Positions 8,582-16,919 of a DNA stretch of 64,000 nt are shown piece by piece (the first letter of the stretch is position 1; every line of letters starts with the position of its first letter). Under the pieces are notes generated by a model, which saw nothing but the letters and a program-made list of their open reading frames with translations, was not told the origin of the DNA and did no database searches. This DNA is from Methanosarcina sp. ERenArc_MAG2 (GTDB taxonomy: Archaea; Halobacteriota; Methanosarcinia; Methanosarcinales; Methanosarcinaceae): NCBI GenBank assembly GCA_023955635.1, contig JAMXHR010000002.1, forward strand, positions 372,001 to 436,000. Direction: 5' to 3'. The translations under genes were made by a program, and so were the position numbers.

Positions 8582-9868
8582 ATGGGAAAAGGGAACCTCG
8601 CAATAGACAAATCAATGGCAAAAACGGTTGTTGACGGAAAAATAATAATTCCTTTACCAAAGGTTTTGGTTGAAAATCGATACTACCCTATGTTCTTTGT
8701 ATATTCTCCTACTCATTGTGATGAGTGTGGAAATAAATTACATGTAAACTCTCACTACACTCGTTTTATTTTATCAAGTCACGGTACTATAGCTCGCGAT
8801 GTTACATACTGGACTTGTTTTTCTTGTAAGAAACATTTCCATGATCAGATTATTGGTGTTCCTGGTTCTGCAAATTACAGTTATGAGTTTTATGAAAAAC
8901 AAATGTCTGTTAGATACGATGGGCGATGCAGTCTAAACAATTCTCGAAAAATTGGAGAAACATATACAGAAGGACTAACTGATTTCTGTGGAAGAGCTCC
9001 TTTTGCAACTTCACTATGGTTATATGAGCAACAACAAGCAGAGCTTTCAAAGCAAGAACTTTTAGATCAAAATATTGCTTTTGACAGAACATTGTATGTT
9101 GATGGAGATTGGATCAAGAAAGGGTGGAAAACAAAGTTTGAAGCTCTGTTGGGAAGAGAAATTTCAGAAAAAGAATGGAAAAAGATGCGATATAAATCTG
9201 TTTACGTTATTGCCACAAAAGAAAAGGTCGTTTTGGATTTTGAGATAACTGACAGATTACCAACAATTGAAGCTCTGATGCCTCTTTTCATACGAATAAA
9301 AAACCGATTTCCTGAAGGTAAAATACAAAGGATCGTCTCTGATGAAGATAAAGCAATCATTGGAGCTGTAAAAAGTATCTTCCCTGAAGTGGTTCACTCC
9401 TTTTGCGTGTTTCATCAATTAAAAAACGTTAGTAAGAGATACAGTGACGAATTCAATTCCATCACAAATATTCCAGGTAATGATGAGCTTGTGTACAATG
9501 AGATATGTCAATTAATACGTTCTGATACGGTTATCAGTGCTGTTGTATGTTTTCAAAAGATCCGAGAATTGGATTCTAACCTGGAACTTTCAAAAGCGTC
9601 TCATAAAGCAATTTCTTATGCAAAAGAGATTTTCACGAAAAATGTAAGTTTCTTGAAAAAGGGTTTTACACCTGAGACAGATAACACAATGGAAAAGATA
9701 TTTTCTTTGATAGGTGATATTGTAGACAAAGCAAGATCATTCAAAACTGATACTGGTCTAACTAATTTTTGTTACAATTTGTTTACTTATTTCAACAAAC
9801 GGTGTTTCCACACTGGTAAATGGAGAGGATTCTCTCCTTTAATGAGGGCAAGATTCCAATATGGATAA
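8582..9868 (+). CDS. DDE transposase with N-terminal zinc ribbon
   Basis: A 428-residue transposase. The N-terminus carries a zinc ribbon (CDECGNK then CFSCKKH), followed by an RNase H-like catalytic core: VDGDWIKKG (first Asp), VSDEDKAIIGAV (second Asp), then the C-x2-H element FCVFHQLKNV and a candidate catalytic Glu in TMEKIFSLI. The C-V-F-H element and spacing resemble the MULE/IS256 superfamily, but I cannot name the IS family. Flanking terminal repeats were not found with confidence. The gene is intact and could be active; its sequence is more AT-rich than the metabolic genes around it. Confidence 0.8.
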   Translation: MGKGNLAIDKSMAKTVVDGKIIIPLPKVLVENRYYPMFFVYSPTHCDECGNKLHVNSHYTRFILSSHGTIARDVTYWTCFSCKKHFHDQIIGVPGSANYSYEFYEKQMSVRYDGRCSLNNSRKIGETYTEGLTDFCGRAPFATSLWLYEQQQAELSKQELLDQNIAFDRTLYVDGDWIKKGWKTKFEALLGREISEKEWKKMRYKSVYVIATKEKVVLDFEITDRLPTIEALMPLFIRIKNRFPEGKIQRIVSDEDKAIIGAVKSIFPEVVHSFCVFHQLKNVSKRYSDEFNSITNIPGNDELVYNEICQLIRSDTVISAVVCFQKIRELDSNLELSKASHKAISYAKEIFTKNVSFLKKGFTPETDNTMEKIFSLIGDIVDKARSFKTDTGLTNFCYNLFTYFNKRCFHTGKWRGFSPLMRARFQYG

Positions 9869-10074
9869 AGGTAGAAGAAAAAATAACTCTTCAATTTAAA
9901 ATGGAATTCCTATAGCGGTAGCTGATGAAAATCTCCATAAAAATAGGGTATGTAACAAAAAAAATTATATGAGCTCTTGCATCAATAAATAAACTTTCTC
10001 AAAATGAGTAGATTAGTTTACTCAAATTAGAATGAAATTTCTTGATTTTTTCAAAATTGAAGAAGATCCAGAAA

Positions 10075-10232
10075 AAATTAAAAAGACTCCATTTTTATGG
10101 CCTTTTCTTACAAAGTTGTGAAGGAAATTTACCTCATGATCTTCAAGCTTAATCTGTAGCATGAACGTATAAAGGATTCAAAGCATATAATGATAAGCAA
10201 AAATTAAATTGTTGAGACACTAGATTTTGGAA
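10075..10232 (-). pseudogene. IS630-type transposase remnant
   Basis: This stretch is clearly related to 45900-46040 (ATGTCCTTTTCTCACAAAGT versus CCTTTTCTTACAAAGTTG, AAATTTACCTCATGATCTTC and the GACACTAG end), which encodes the N-terminus of an IS630 transposase. Only the first 40-50 codons and the element end remain. Confidence 0.55.
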
Positions 10233-10341
10233 CTGAGTCGCCTGGATCAGTGAATAATATTATTTATATCAATATATATGGCTTTTATAAGTATTTGACT
10301 TGCCAATTTTCCCTGCACGTCATCAGATATCACCACCTTGC

Positions 10342-10368
10342 CCCCGTTCTGGCATACGGGGTTTTTTT
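10342..10368 (+). terminator. Hairpin followed by T run
   Basis: Stem CCCCGT / ACGGGG with an 8-base loop directly followed by seven T residues. It looks like an intrinsic terminator or a terminator relic, yet no intact gene ends just upstream, so its host transcript is unclear. Confidence 0.4.
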
Positions 10369-10574
10369 CTGCCTTTTATTTTTATTGTAGGGATGTTCTC
10401 CATAATATCCCCACTCCCTCCAAAATTGTAGCTACTTTCCTCATTATATATCGCATAGATTTTCTAAATACTAGGAAAATAAGAAATAAGTTCACAATAC
10501 AATAATATAATATTCAAAATTCGCAGTAAAAAAGTAAAAATAGCAAAAAGATAGTAAAATTAAAACGTGAATTT

Positions 10575-10760
10575 TTATATAGATATCGTGTCGCTCTTTT
10601 CCCTTTTGAAAATCGCAGTTACGTTGCCTTCTTCATCAATATCGTTCTTGATCAAAACCAGTTCCCATCCTTCGTTTCCGATTCTTTCGAGTTCGCTCAT
10701 CATTTGTGGCATGTTAAAACCATCAAGCCTGCGAGAATCATACTCCCATTGATGTATCAT
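10575..10760 (-). CDS. DUF4177-like small protein
   Basis: A 61-residue protein with the pattern WEYDSRRL....MMSELERIGNEGWELVLI, matching the short beta-alpha-beta DUF4177 family of unknown function. A good ribosome site, GGAGGG, lies 7 bases before the ATG. It is monocistronic, with an AT-rich region on each side. Confidence 0.7.
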   Translation of the reverse strand: MIHQWEYDSRRLDGFNMPQMMSELERIGNEGWELVLIKNDIDEEGNVTAIFKREKSDTISI

Positions 10761-10950
10761 TTCAATACCCTCCAGTTACGATAAAGATAAATTTTGTAAT
10801 GTTTTATATTGAAATGAAACTATAAATAACCCGAACAAAAAGAAAAAATCAATCCGGTATTTCTCTTCGATACGGATATCCTAACTTCTTTTCTCTGGAT
10901 TCCTTACTCTCAGTCCCAGTTCCTCAGGGCTTCATTTTCTTAAAATAAAC

Positions 10951-11262
10951 TTACTTCCCGTTAGCAGAAAGTCCCGGAACTGCGGACCGAAAGAGCATTC
11001 CCTTCTCCCAGCTGATCCTGCGGATTCTCTCACGTGCCATGAAATCAAGTACAAGTTCGATATCTTCAGGATATCGTGCACTGGGATATAAGGGAGGGAG
11101 GGGCGGCGAATCTTGCCTTGAAACATAGAACATATTTTCACCAAAATAAGCGATAAAATCAAGCTGATATTTTTTGAACACAAGACAAATATATTTTTTT
11201 GAAAGAGGAGGCTTTGCAAATTCAAAGTCCGCATCCGTCAGTTCAATTTCTGCCCTGTACAT
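10951..11262 (-). CDS. Hypothetical protein, about 103 residues
   Basis: Not recognised. The product starts MYRAEIELTDADFEF, is mixed alpha/beta, has a proline-rich patch SPPLPPLYPS in the middle and ends FRSAVPGLSANGK. The ATG at 11262 is chosen over a TTG 12 codons upstream because neither has a strong ribosome site and the region upstream is poor in coding character. No signal peptide or membrane segment. A 21-bp tandem repeat lies just upstream. Confidence 0.5.
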   Translation of the reverse strand: MYRAEIELTDADFEFAKPPLSKKYICLVFKKYQLDFIAYFGENMFYVSRQDSPPLPPLYPSARYPEDIELVLDFMARERIRRISWEKGMLFRSAVPGLSANGK

Positions 11263-11360
11263 GAAAGAGAAATTAGCAGGATAGAATATAAACTCCAAGG
11301 TGCAGAGACAATTTACTTGCCTGAATTTCTCGAAGACGTATTGACACCGGCATCAGATAT

Positions 11361-11444
11361 AGATCCGATCAGAACAAAAATAAATCAGATCAGAACAAAA
11401 ATAGATCCGATCAGAACAAAAATAGATCAGATCAGAACAAAACG
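11361..11444. repeat. 21-bp tandem repeat, 4 copies
   Basis: Four adjacent units of AGATCCGATCAGAACAAAAA plus T, differing by one or two bases (C/A after ATC). The spacing is exactly 21 bp with no spacers, so it is a minisatellite, not a CRISPR array. It lies between two minus-strand genes. Confidence 0.9.
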
Positions 11445-11523
11445 AGTCTTCCCTTAGTGGCGATCCATAAAGCATTTCTTCATTATTTTCAAACTTCTCA
11501 TTTCAGGGCGGAAGATTCTTTCT

Positions 11524-12471
11524 TCAGGATTTTTTGATCAAGGAAGACTTCTTTTTCTCGACTCTTTCAAGAAGTTCCTTTCCAAGTTTAGAATAATCTT
11601 TTTTCACAATCTTTTCTTTTTTCACGGTTTTTTGAGCAAGAATAGCTTCACCCTCTATCTCCTCAAAGAGGCTTGAAAATTTATCAAAAGTTAGAATACA
11701 TGTTTCAAGCAGCTTCTTCTGCGCAGACAGGTCACCTGGAGTCAGATTTCCTGCGCGTCTTAGAAGCCCTGTAAATTGTTCAAGAATTTTAAGAAGTTTG
11801 TGGTTTTCTTTCTGCTCCCTGATCTCACCAGTTATTTTCGAGAGGTACCTATCACTTTCAAGTTTTACTACGCCAGGCCTGTCGCTGAAAAGAATGAATA
11901 AGAGAGCTTCATAAAAGGGGAAATAGAATTCAGGAATATGGAAGCCAACAGATGTTTCAGCTGCTTCTTTAAAGTATTTGACAGCTTCTTTCAGCCCGAA
12001 AATGTAAGTAGCTTCGTTCTCAGCCCTTAATGCCCTCCAGAGAGAAGCTTTTCCAAGGGAGCGGAAAGCATATTTTCGGACATAAACGTACGGGTTATCA
12101 GTAAGCGCCTTCAAGTCTCTCCAGGCCTGTGTCTTATCCGACACGTGGAAAAAGGCAGATCCAAGCGCCCGTGTTGCAACCCTCTGCACAAAACTATCGC
12201 TATGACCGGAAAGCTGGAACATGTCCTTCCAGGCTTTTCCCTTATCAGGAACCTCTGTATAGCCGGACGACAGGGCAAGAACGGCTTCCTTCCGGACTTC
12301 CCGGTCCTCAACGGATGCAAGCCTCACAAGCTCGTCCCAGGCTTCCTGTTTATTTTCAGAATAAGCAAAAGCGACGGCAAGAAGTTCCGCTGCCCTCTTC
12401 CGAAGCTGGACATCCTGGCTTTCAGTGAGCCTGACCAGGTCGAAAAAGACTGCGGATTTCCCCTCATCTGC
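11524..12471 (-). CDS. HEAT-repeat protein, C-terminal segment of a frameshifted gene
   Basis: Continuation of the HEAT-repeat gene described at 12471-14141. The open frame runs upstream of the first Met (12327) with ADEGKSAVFFDLVRLTESQD and EAWDELVRLASVEDREV, standard repeat units, so the reading frame begins near 12471. After three further repeats the C-terminal 170 residues are a different helical domain (KYFKEAAETSVGFHIPEFYF and a Lys-rich end VEKKKSSLIKKS). Adding one A to the run 12473-12478 joins it to the upstream part. Confidence 0.75.
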   Translation of the reverse strand, partial: ADEGKSAVFFDLVRLTESQDVQLRKRAAELLAVAFAYSENKQEAWDELVRLASVEDREVRKEAVLALSSGYTEVPDKGKAWKDMFQLSGHSDSFVQRVATRALGSAFFHVSDKTQAWRDLKALTDNPYVYVRKYAFRSLGKASLWRALRAENEATYIFGLKEAVKYFKEAAETSVGFHIPEFYFPFYEALLFILFSDRPGVVKLESDRYLSKITGEIREQKENHKLLKILEQFTGLLRRAGNLTPGDLSAQKKLLETCILTFDKFSSLFEEIEGEAILAQKTVKKEKIVKKDYSKLGKELLERVEKKKSSLIKKS

Positions 12472-14141
12472 TAAAAAATGTAGTGAAGTAGCTCTGCAGC
12501 GTTCTTTCTGGCACCTGTGTCGTCTTCCCCTGCCAACCTGAGAATTTCGCTCCAGATATCCTGTGTTTTGCCGTATTGGGAATAAGCAGAAAGCAGAGAC
12601 TCTATTGAACCTCTTCTCATCTGGGGGTCCGGATCCGAACTGAGGCTGATAAGTTTTTCTATAATTTCGTTTTTGTCCGGAAGGCCAGAGTCTGCCCTGG
12701 TAAATAGCTCTGCTATATCTTTTCGTATGTACTCTTTGCTATCAACCGCAAAATCGGAGAAATAAGAAACAGGCGTTCTAGTTTCCTTATCCTGAACCTG
12801 CATATTATCAGTTCCTTCTTTTTCCCCGGACTTGCTTGTTTCTCCAGACTTGCTTGTTTCTCCAGACTTGCTTGTTTCTCCAGACTTGCTTGTTTCTCCA
12901 GACTTGCTTGTTTCTCCAGACTTGCTTGTTTCTCCAGACTTACTTGTTTCTCCAGATTTACTTATTTCCCCAGATTTACTTATTTCTTCTCCCGACTTGT
13001 GTTTTCCCAGTTCTTCCAATTCCCCTTCACTCACTCCGTTCTTATTATACAACTGGGGATAAACAGAGGCAAGCGTATTTACAACTTTCCTGAGTACAGA
13101 GCTATCCTTTTTTTCAGCCAGGCGCACAAGCTCAGAATATACCTCATTCCTGTAGGACATGTACGGAAAAACCTTGGTGAGGGTATCAGCAGTCATTCTT
13201 CGGACGTGTTCGTCCTTATCCTCTGTTAGTTTTATAAGTTCATTCCAGAGTGAACTTTTGTCATCCAGGCTGGGGAATAAAGATGCTAGCGCATCAGCTG
13301 CTACATTCCTTACATACTCGTCCCTTTCCCTGGTGAGACTCAAGAAATCAACCCATACTTTGTTCTTATCCGGCATGTCAGGAAATATAAAAACCAGGGC
13401 ATCTACAGCCTGTTTTCGTACATGTTCGCTCTCGTCTCCCGTAAGCCTGAGTACATCATTCCAGGCTTCTATTTTATCCGGGATATGGGAAAAAACAGGA
13501 GGAAGAGCCAGAAGTGCTTCCTTTTGAACCTCAGGGCTTTCTGACACTGCAAGTTCCAGCAGAGTCTCCAGGGTCTCGTCCTTCATTTCATCCGGCATAT
13601 CAGGATAAGCAGCGCCGAGAGCCCGTGCAGCCTGCTCCCTAACCTTCCCATCCACAGATTCGGTGGCCAGCTCCAGTACTTCGTCCCAGGCCTCTTCTTT
13701 TCCTTCATTTGGCAGTTCCGGAAAAACCATACTTAAAAGCGAAGCCGACTTTTCGCGCACATAAGAATCATCCGAAGACGCCATCTCAAGCAGATCTTTC
13801 CACATCTGTTGCTTATCAGGGACTTCGTGTATCAAATAAGAAAGCGAGCGGAGAATTCCCCTGTTCACATCCTCCATACTTGATTTTGAGTTTATCAGCT
13901 CAACAAGATCTTTCCATGCCCGATTTTTGTCCGGCATGAGGGAAAAAACACTGACCAGTGCATTGACTGCAGCCGTCATTACCGTCTCTTCCGGATAAGC
14001 CGTAAGGTTCACAAGTCTCTCCCATGCAAGCTGCCTGTCCGGCACATTCGGAAAAACCGTTGTAAGGGAGTTGACAGCTTCTTCCCGGACTTCGCTTTTT
14101 CCATCAGAACAAAGCCTTAACAGATCTTCAAAAGCCTGCAT
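12471..14141 (-). CDS. HEAT-repeat protein, N-terminal segment
   Basis: A 556-residue stretch of about 39-residue HEAT-like units with the repeating pattern MPDKxxAWxDLLxLTxDxDExVRKxAAxALxxVFP, forming an alpha-solenoid likely to bind proteins. Between repeats, residues around 385-440 are a hydrophilic KSGETS minisatellite. It ends artificially at ELLHYIF; a single-base loss in the A run at 12473-12478 separates it from 11524-12471, and the joined protein would be about 870 residues. Many such proteins occur in Methanosarcina; no specific partner is known. The gene is preceded by a 600-bp region without genes. Confidence 0.8.
   Translation of the reverse strand: MQAFEDLLRLCSDGKSEVREEAVNSLTTVFPNVPDRQLAWERLVNLTAYPEETVMTAAVNALVSVFSLMPDKNRAWKDLVELINSKSSMEDVNRGILRSLSYLIHEVPDKQQMWKDLLEMASSDDSYVREKSASLLSMVFPELPNEGKEEAWDEVLELATESVDGKVREQAARALGAAYPDMPDEMKDETLETLLELAVSESPEVQKEALLALPPVFSHIPDKIEAWNDVLRLTGDESEHVRKQAVDALVFIFPDMPDKNKVWVDFLSLTRERDEYVRNVAADALASLFPSLDDKSSLWNELIKLTEDKDEHVRRMTADTLTKVFPYMSYRNEVYSELVRLAEKKDSSVLRKVVNTLASVYPQLYNKNGVSEGELEELGKHKSGEEISKSGEISKSGETSKSGETSKSGETSKSGETSKSGETSKSGETSKSGETSKSGEKEGTDNMQVQDKETRTPVSYFSDFAVDSKEYIRKDIAELFTRADSGLPDKNEIIEKLISLSSDPDPQMRRGSIESLLSAYSQYGKTQDIWSEILRLAGEDDTGARKNAAELLHYIF
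12831..12989 (-). repeat. 18-bp coding minisatellite (KSGETS repeat)
   Basis: Eight or more head-to-tail 18-bp units (CTTGCTTGTTTCTCCAGA on the plus strand) encode the hexapeptide KSGETS within the HEAT-repeat protein. The leftmost copies are identical at the base level, and the rightmost carry transitions, which suggests recent expansion by slippage. Confidence 0.9.
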
Positions 14142-14760
14142 TCTGTCAGGAAAAACTTCAAAAAAGCTCCCAGCTGCCTTGCAGCCTTTATCCTCTCATC
14201 TGAGGCCTGACTGAAAGTCCTAGCATGTATCCCTGGTTGCTCACTCAAGAATTTCCACCAACCACTATTCTATTCCCTTTTTATTTCCTGTATCTCAATC
14301 TGGCAGGTCTCCTCTTATATCTATTGATTTTGTATTTTAGCCGGAAGTAAAAAAGAATCCGGAGTTAAGCCGGAGAAGTAAAGTCACCTGGAAAGTTTTG
14401 GGCGCTCAATCGCCTTCACTCCTTATTTACTCCAAAGGAGGTGATAAACTGTCTGGAAAAAACACCAATTTTTAGATGGCTTGCGTCCATGCTTCAGTCT
14501 TCGTCCAGTGGATGTTGCTAAGTATTTCAGAAAAGTTTTTAAAGTTAGGGTTTGTCTCATTATATTTGTTGTATTATTTATTCTCTAATCTATGTTGTTT
14601 CGGAATTTTTTGATTAGGAACTGATATAATTATTCAATTGATTTTAGAGTTAATGAATTCTACAATTGGATACAGGTATTACACTTGCTTTTATCAGTAT
14701 ATTTTGGAACTAAACTATAAATGAAAAAAATAATATTTTGTTAAATAGAAGGCTGAAGCA
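14142..14760. other. Intergenic region between divergent repeat-protein genes
   Basis: No supported gene. A strong purine-rich AAAGGAGGTGATAA near 14435 resembles a ribosome site, but the frame after it closes within 26 codons. The right half is AT-rich and should contain the promoter of the 14761 gene. Confidence 0.45.
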
Positions 14761-16152
14761 ATGCGGCAAAAGGATGTAAGAATGAAGCAACTGGCACAAA
14801 AAGTAACAGATTCTATCGAACCTGTAATTCCTTATCTGGTGATCGGATCTAAAAAAGCAGCTGAGGAAGCTGGCAAAAAAGTAGGGCCTGATGTTTGGGA
14901 GATTAAGAAAAAACTGTGGGAAAAACTGTGTTCTAGAGAATGCTCTGAGTTAAAAGAAGCCGCAGGAGATATGGTGGTTGCACCTTCTGATCCGGAAGTA
15001 AAGCAGGTTTTTATTCAGGAGATTCTAAGATCGTTTGAAAAGTACCCTGATTTAACTAGAGAAATTTCACCTTTTATGGAAGATGAGGCAATACAGAGGA
15101 TGATGGCTGGCGATAGCTCGGTCAAGCTTATAATACAAAGCTCAAAACAGAACTCAATTGACAAAAATAAAGTGCTTGAAGAATTTAATACGTTTCTTGA
15201 GAAATTAATAGCAAAAAACAGTACTGTTCAGGATTTAGAGCGGTTTAAAACTTCGGATACTGAAACTACTGCTCTGGACCTGAGAATTACAACCGAAAAC
15301 GATGCTAGTGCCGGAAAGCCACATCAACATTATAAGCACATTCAACTTGACCAGAGAATTATAACTGAAGATAGTAGTGCCATTGCCATACGAATGGCAA
15401 AAATTGCAGAAATTACACAAATAGATGTTGAAATTCAAAACGAATCTCAAAGAGCAAAGGCCCTTTTGGCGCTTGTCTCTCAGCTGGAGGGGCCCGAAAA
15501 AGAAGAAATTCTGGAAAAGGCTCTTAACTTTGCCTCCCGGATTCAATATGGAGATATAAGGTCAGATGTCCTTTCCCTGCTTGTTCCGATTCTGGAAGAG
15601 CCAAGAAAGGTAGAATTTATAGAAAAAGCCCTTTACTCTGCCTCCAATATTCAAGATGAAGACGAAAGAGCCATAGTTCTTTCTTCGCTTGCCAGTCATC
15701 TGCGAGGGAAGGGAAAAGAAGAAATTATGGAAAATATCTTTGACTTCGCCTCCCACCTTAAGTACGGAGATGCAAAATTCCAGATCCTTTCCTCGCTTGT
15801 CCCGCATCTGTATGGGTCCAGAAATGAAGAGCTTATTGAAAAAGCCCTTGAGCTTGCATTTGGGATTCAATCGGAGTATCGAAGGGTAGAGTCTTTTTCT
15901 TTTCTTGTCCCATATCTGAATGGACAAAGAAAAGAAGAAATTCTGGAAGAATCCCTTAAATTAGCTTCCAATCTTAAAGATAAAGACATGAGGCCCGAAG
16001 CCCTTTCATTTATCCTTCCATATCTTGACGAATCCAGACAAAAAGAAATTTTTGAAAAAGCCTTTAATCTGGCATGCGGGATTCAATCCGAGTATAGGAG
16101 GACACAGGCTCTTTCCTCGCTTGCTCCTTATCTTGATGAACCGGGAAAATAA
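14761..16152 (+). CDS. Alpha-helical repeat protein
   Basis: Unrecognised 463-residue protein. Residues 1-130 are helical (with KKVGPDVWEIKKKLWEKL), 130-220 is a linker, and from about 225 there are seven 34-residue units of the form RxxALSxLxPxLxxxxKEEIxEKALxLASxIQ, a solenoid repeat seen in NACHT/WD40-type and scaffold proteins. No enzymatic motif. The last codon before TAA is in the middle of a repeat (EPGK where the pattern expects KEEI), and the same frame stays open for 66 more codons to a TGA that overlaps the helicase start as ATGA. The stop may be a nonsense change; see findings. Confidence 0.65.
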   Translation: MRQKDVRMKQLAQKVTDSIEPVIPYLVIGSKKAAEEAGKKVGPDVWEIKKKLWEKLCSRECSELKEAAGDMVVAPSDPEVKQVFIQEILRSFEKYPDLTREISPFMEDEAIQRMMAGDSSVKLIIQSSKQNSIDKNKVLEEFNTFLEKLIAKNSTVQDLERFKTSDTETTALDLRITTENDASAGKPHQHYKHIQLDQRIITEDSSAIAIRMAKIAEITQIDVEIQNESQRAKALLALVSQLEGPEKEEILEKALNFASRIQYGDIRSDVLSLLVPILEEPRKVEFIEKALYSASNIQDEDERAIVLSSLASHLRGKGKEEIMENIFDFASHLKYGDAKFQILSSLVPHLYGSRNEELIEKALELAFGIQSEYRRVESFSFLVPYLNGQRKEEILEESLKLASNLKDKDMRPEALSFILPYLDESRQKEIFEKAFNLACGIQSEYRRTQALSSLAPYLDEPGK

Positions 16153-16349
16153 GAAATTGGGGGAAAATCGGGTCGTGTCCATGAGTTATTTCTCAACCGA
16201 AAAAACAAGTACATCCCTCGTTTTTTGAAATATACAGAGATTCTTGTGCTTAAGGTTTTCAAGAACCCATGTCCATTACCCGAGATATTATTACGGAAAA
16301 ATCGAGGATCAAAATATAAACCAATCAGTAGGGGACCAAAAAATAAAGT

Positions 16350-16919
16350 ATGAATAAAAAACGGAGCCAAGAAATGAACATCTCCAGCCTGCTGAATGAA
16401 ATCAAAACATCCAGTCGCTATGAAAACCAGATCGTCCATATAGAGGAAATTCCTGCCAGGGAAGCCCTTTATGCACCCCTTAAACTAAAAAAACAGGTAA
16501 AAGTTGCCCTTTCACGAGCGGGAATCGAAGATCTGTACTCCCACCAGGCGGAAACCATAGAAAAAATCCGAGAAGGAAAAGACATTGTGCTCTGCACGAC
16601 CACAGCAAGCGGAAAGTCACTCACGTACATGGCCCCTATTTTTGAAGCTGTCCTGGAAAATCCTGAAGCAACTGCTCTTTATATTTCTCCTTTAAATGCT
16701 CTTGTAAATGACCAGTTAAAGTCCTTTCTTGAATTCGAAGAGGTGCTGAAATCAGGTGCAGGCATAGCCCGTTACACAGGCGCCCTGAACGAGGCTCAGA
16801 AAAGAAAGGTGAGAGAAGGGGAGACCAATGTGATTTTAACAAATCCTGAAATGATCCACATGAGTTTTCTTGCCTGGCACCACCTCTGGAAGCGCTTTTT
16901 TCAAACCTCAAATTCATAG
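16350..16919 (+). CDS. DEAD/DEAH helicase (Hrq1/MrfA-like), N-terminal segment
   Basis: First part of a superfamily 2 helicase. Shows the Q-region ALSRAGIEDLYSHQAETI, motif I TTASGKS (residues near 90) and motif Ia/Ib YISPLNALVNDQLK and LTNPEMIH. The frame is lost after KRFF: adding one T to the run 16896-16901 gives SNLKFIVVDESHYYRG, which is motif II in the DESH form and leads directly into the next segment. Members of this family (B. subtilis MrfA, eukaryal Hrq1) act in repair of DNA crosslinks. Confidence 0.85.
   Translation: MNKKRSQEMNISSLLNEIKTSSRYENQIVHIEEIPAREALYAPLKLKKQVKVALSRAGIEDLYSHQAETIEKIREGKDIVLCTTTASGKSLTYMAPIFEAVLENPEATALYISPLNALVNDQLKSFLEFEEVLKSGAGIARYTGALNEAQKRKVREGETNVILTNPEMIHMSFLAWHHLWKRFFQTSNS

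Noticed and set aside
11361..11444. Possible CRISPR array
   Set aside because: Units are contiguous 21-bp copies without unique spacers.
12831..13062. Plus-strand leucine/valine repeat frames opposite the minisatellite
   Set aside because: They are the antisense translation of the KSGETS repeat; no start signal and no protein family.
14430..14515. Short frame after AAAGGAGGTGATAA
   Set aside because: Closes after 25 codons, no conservation or composition signal; the purine-rich site alone is not evidence.
16150..16152. Stop as a pyrrolysine codon
   Set aside because: The codon is TAA, not TAG, and the protein is not a methylamine methyltransferase.
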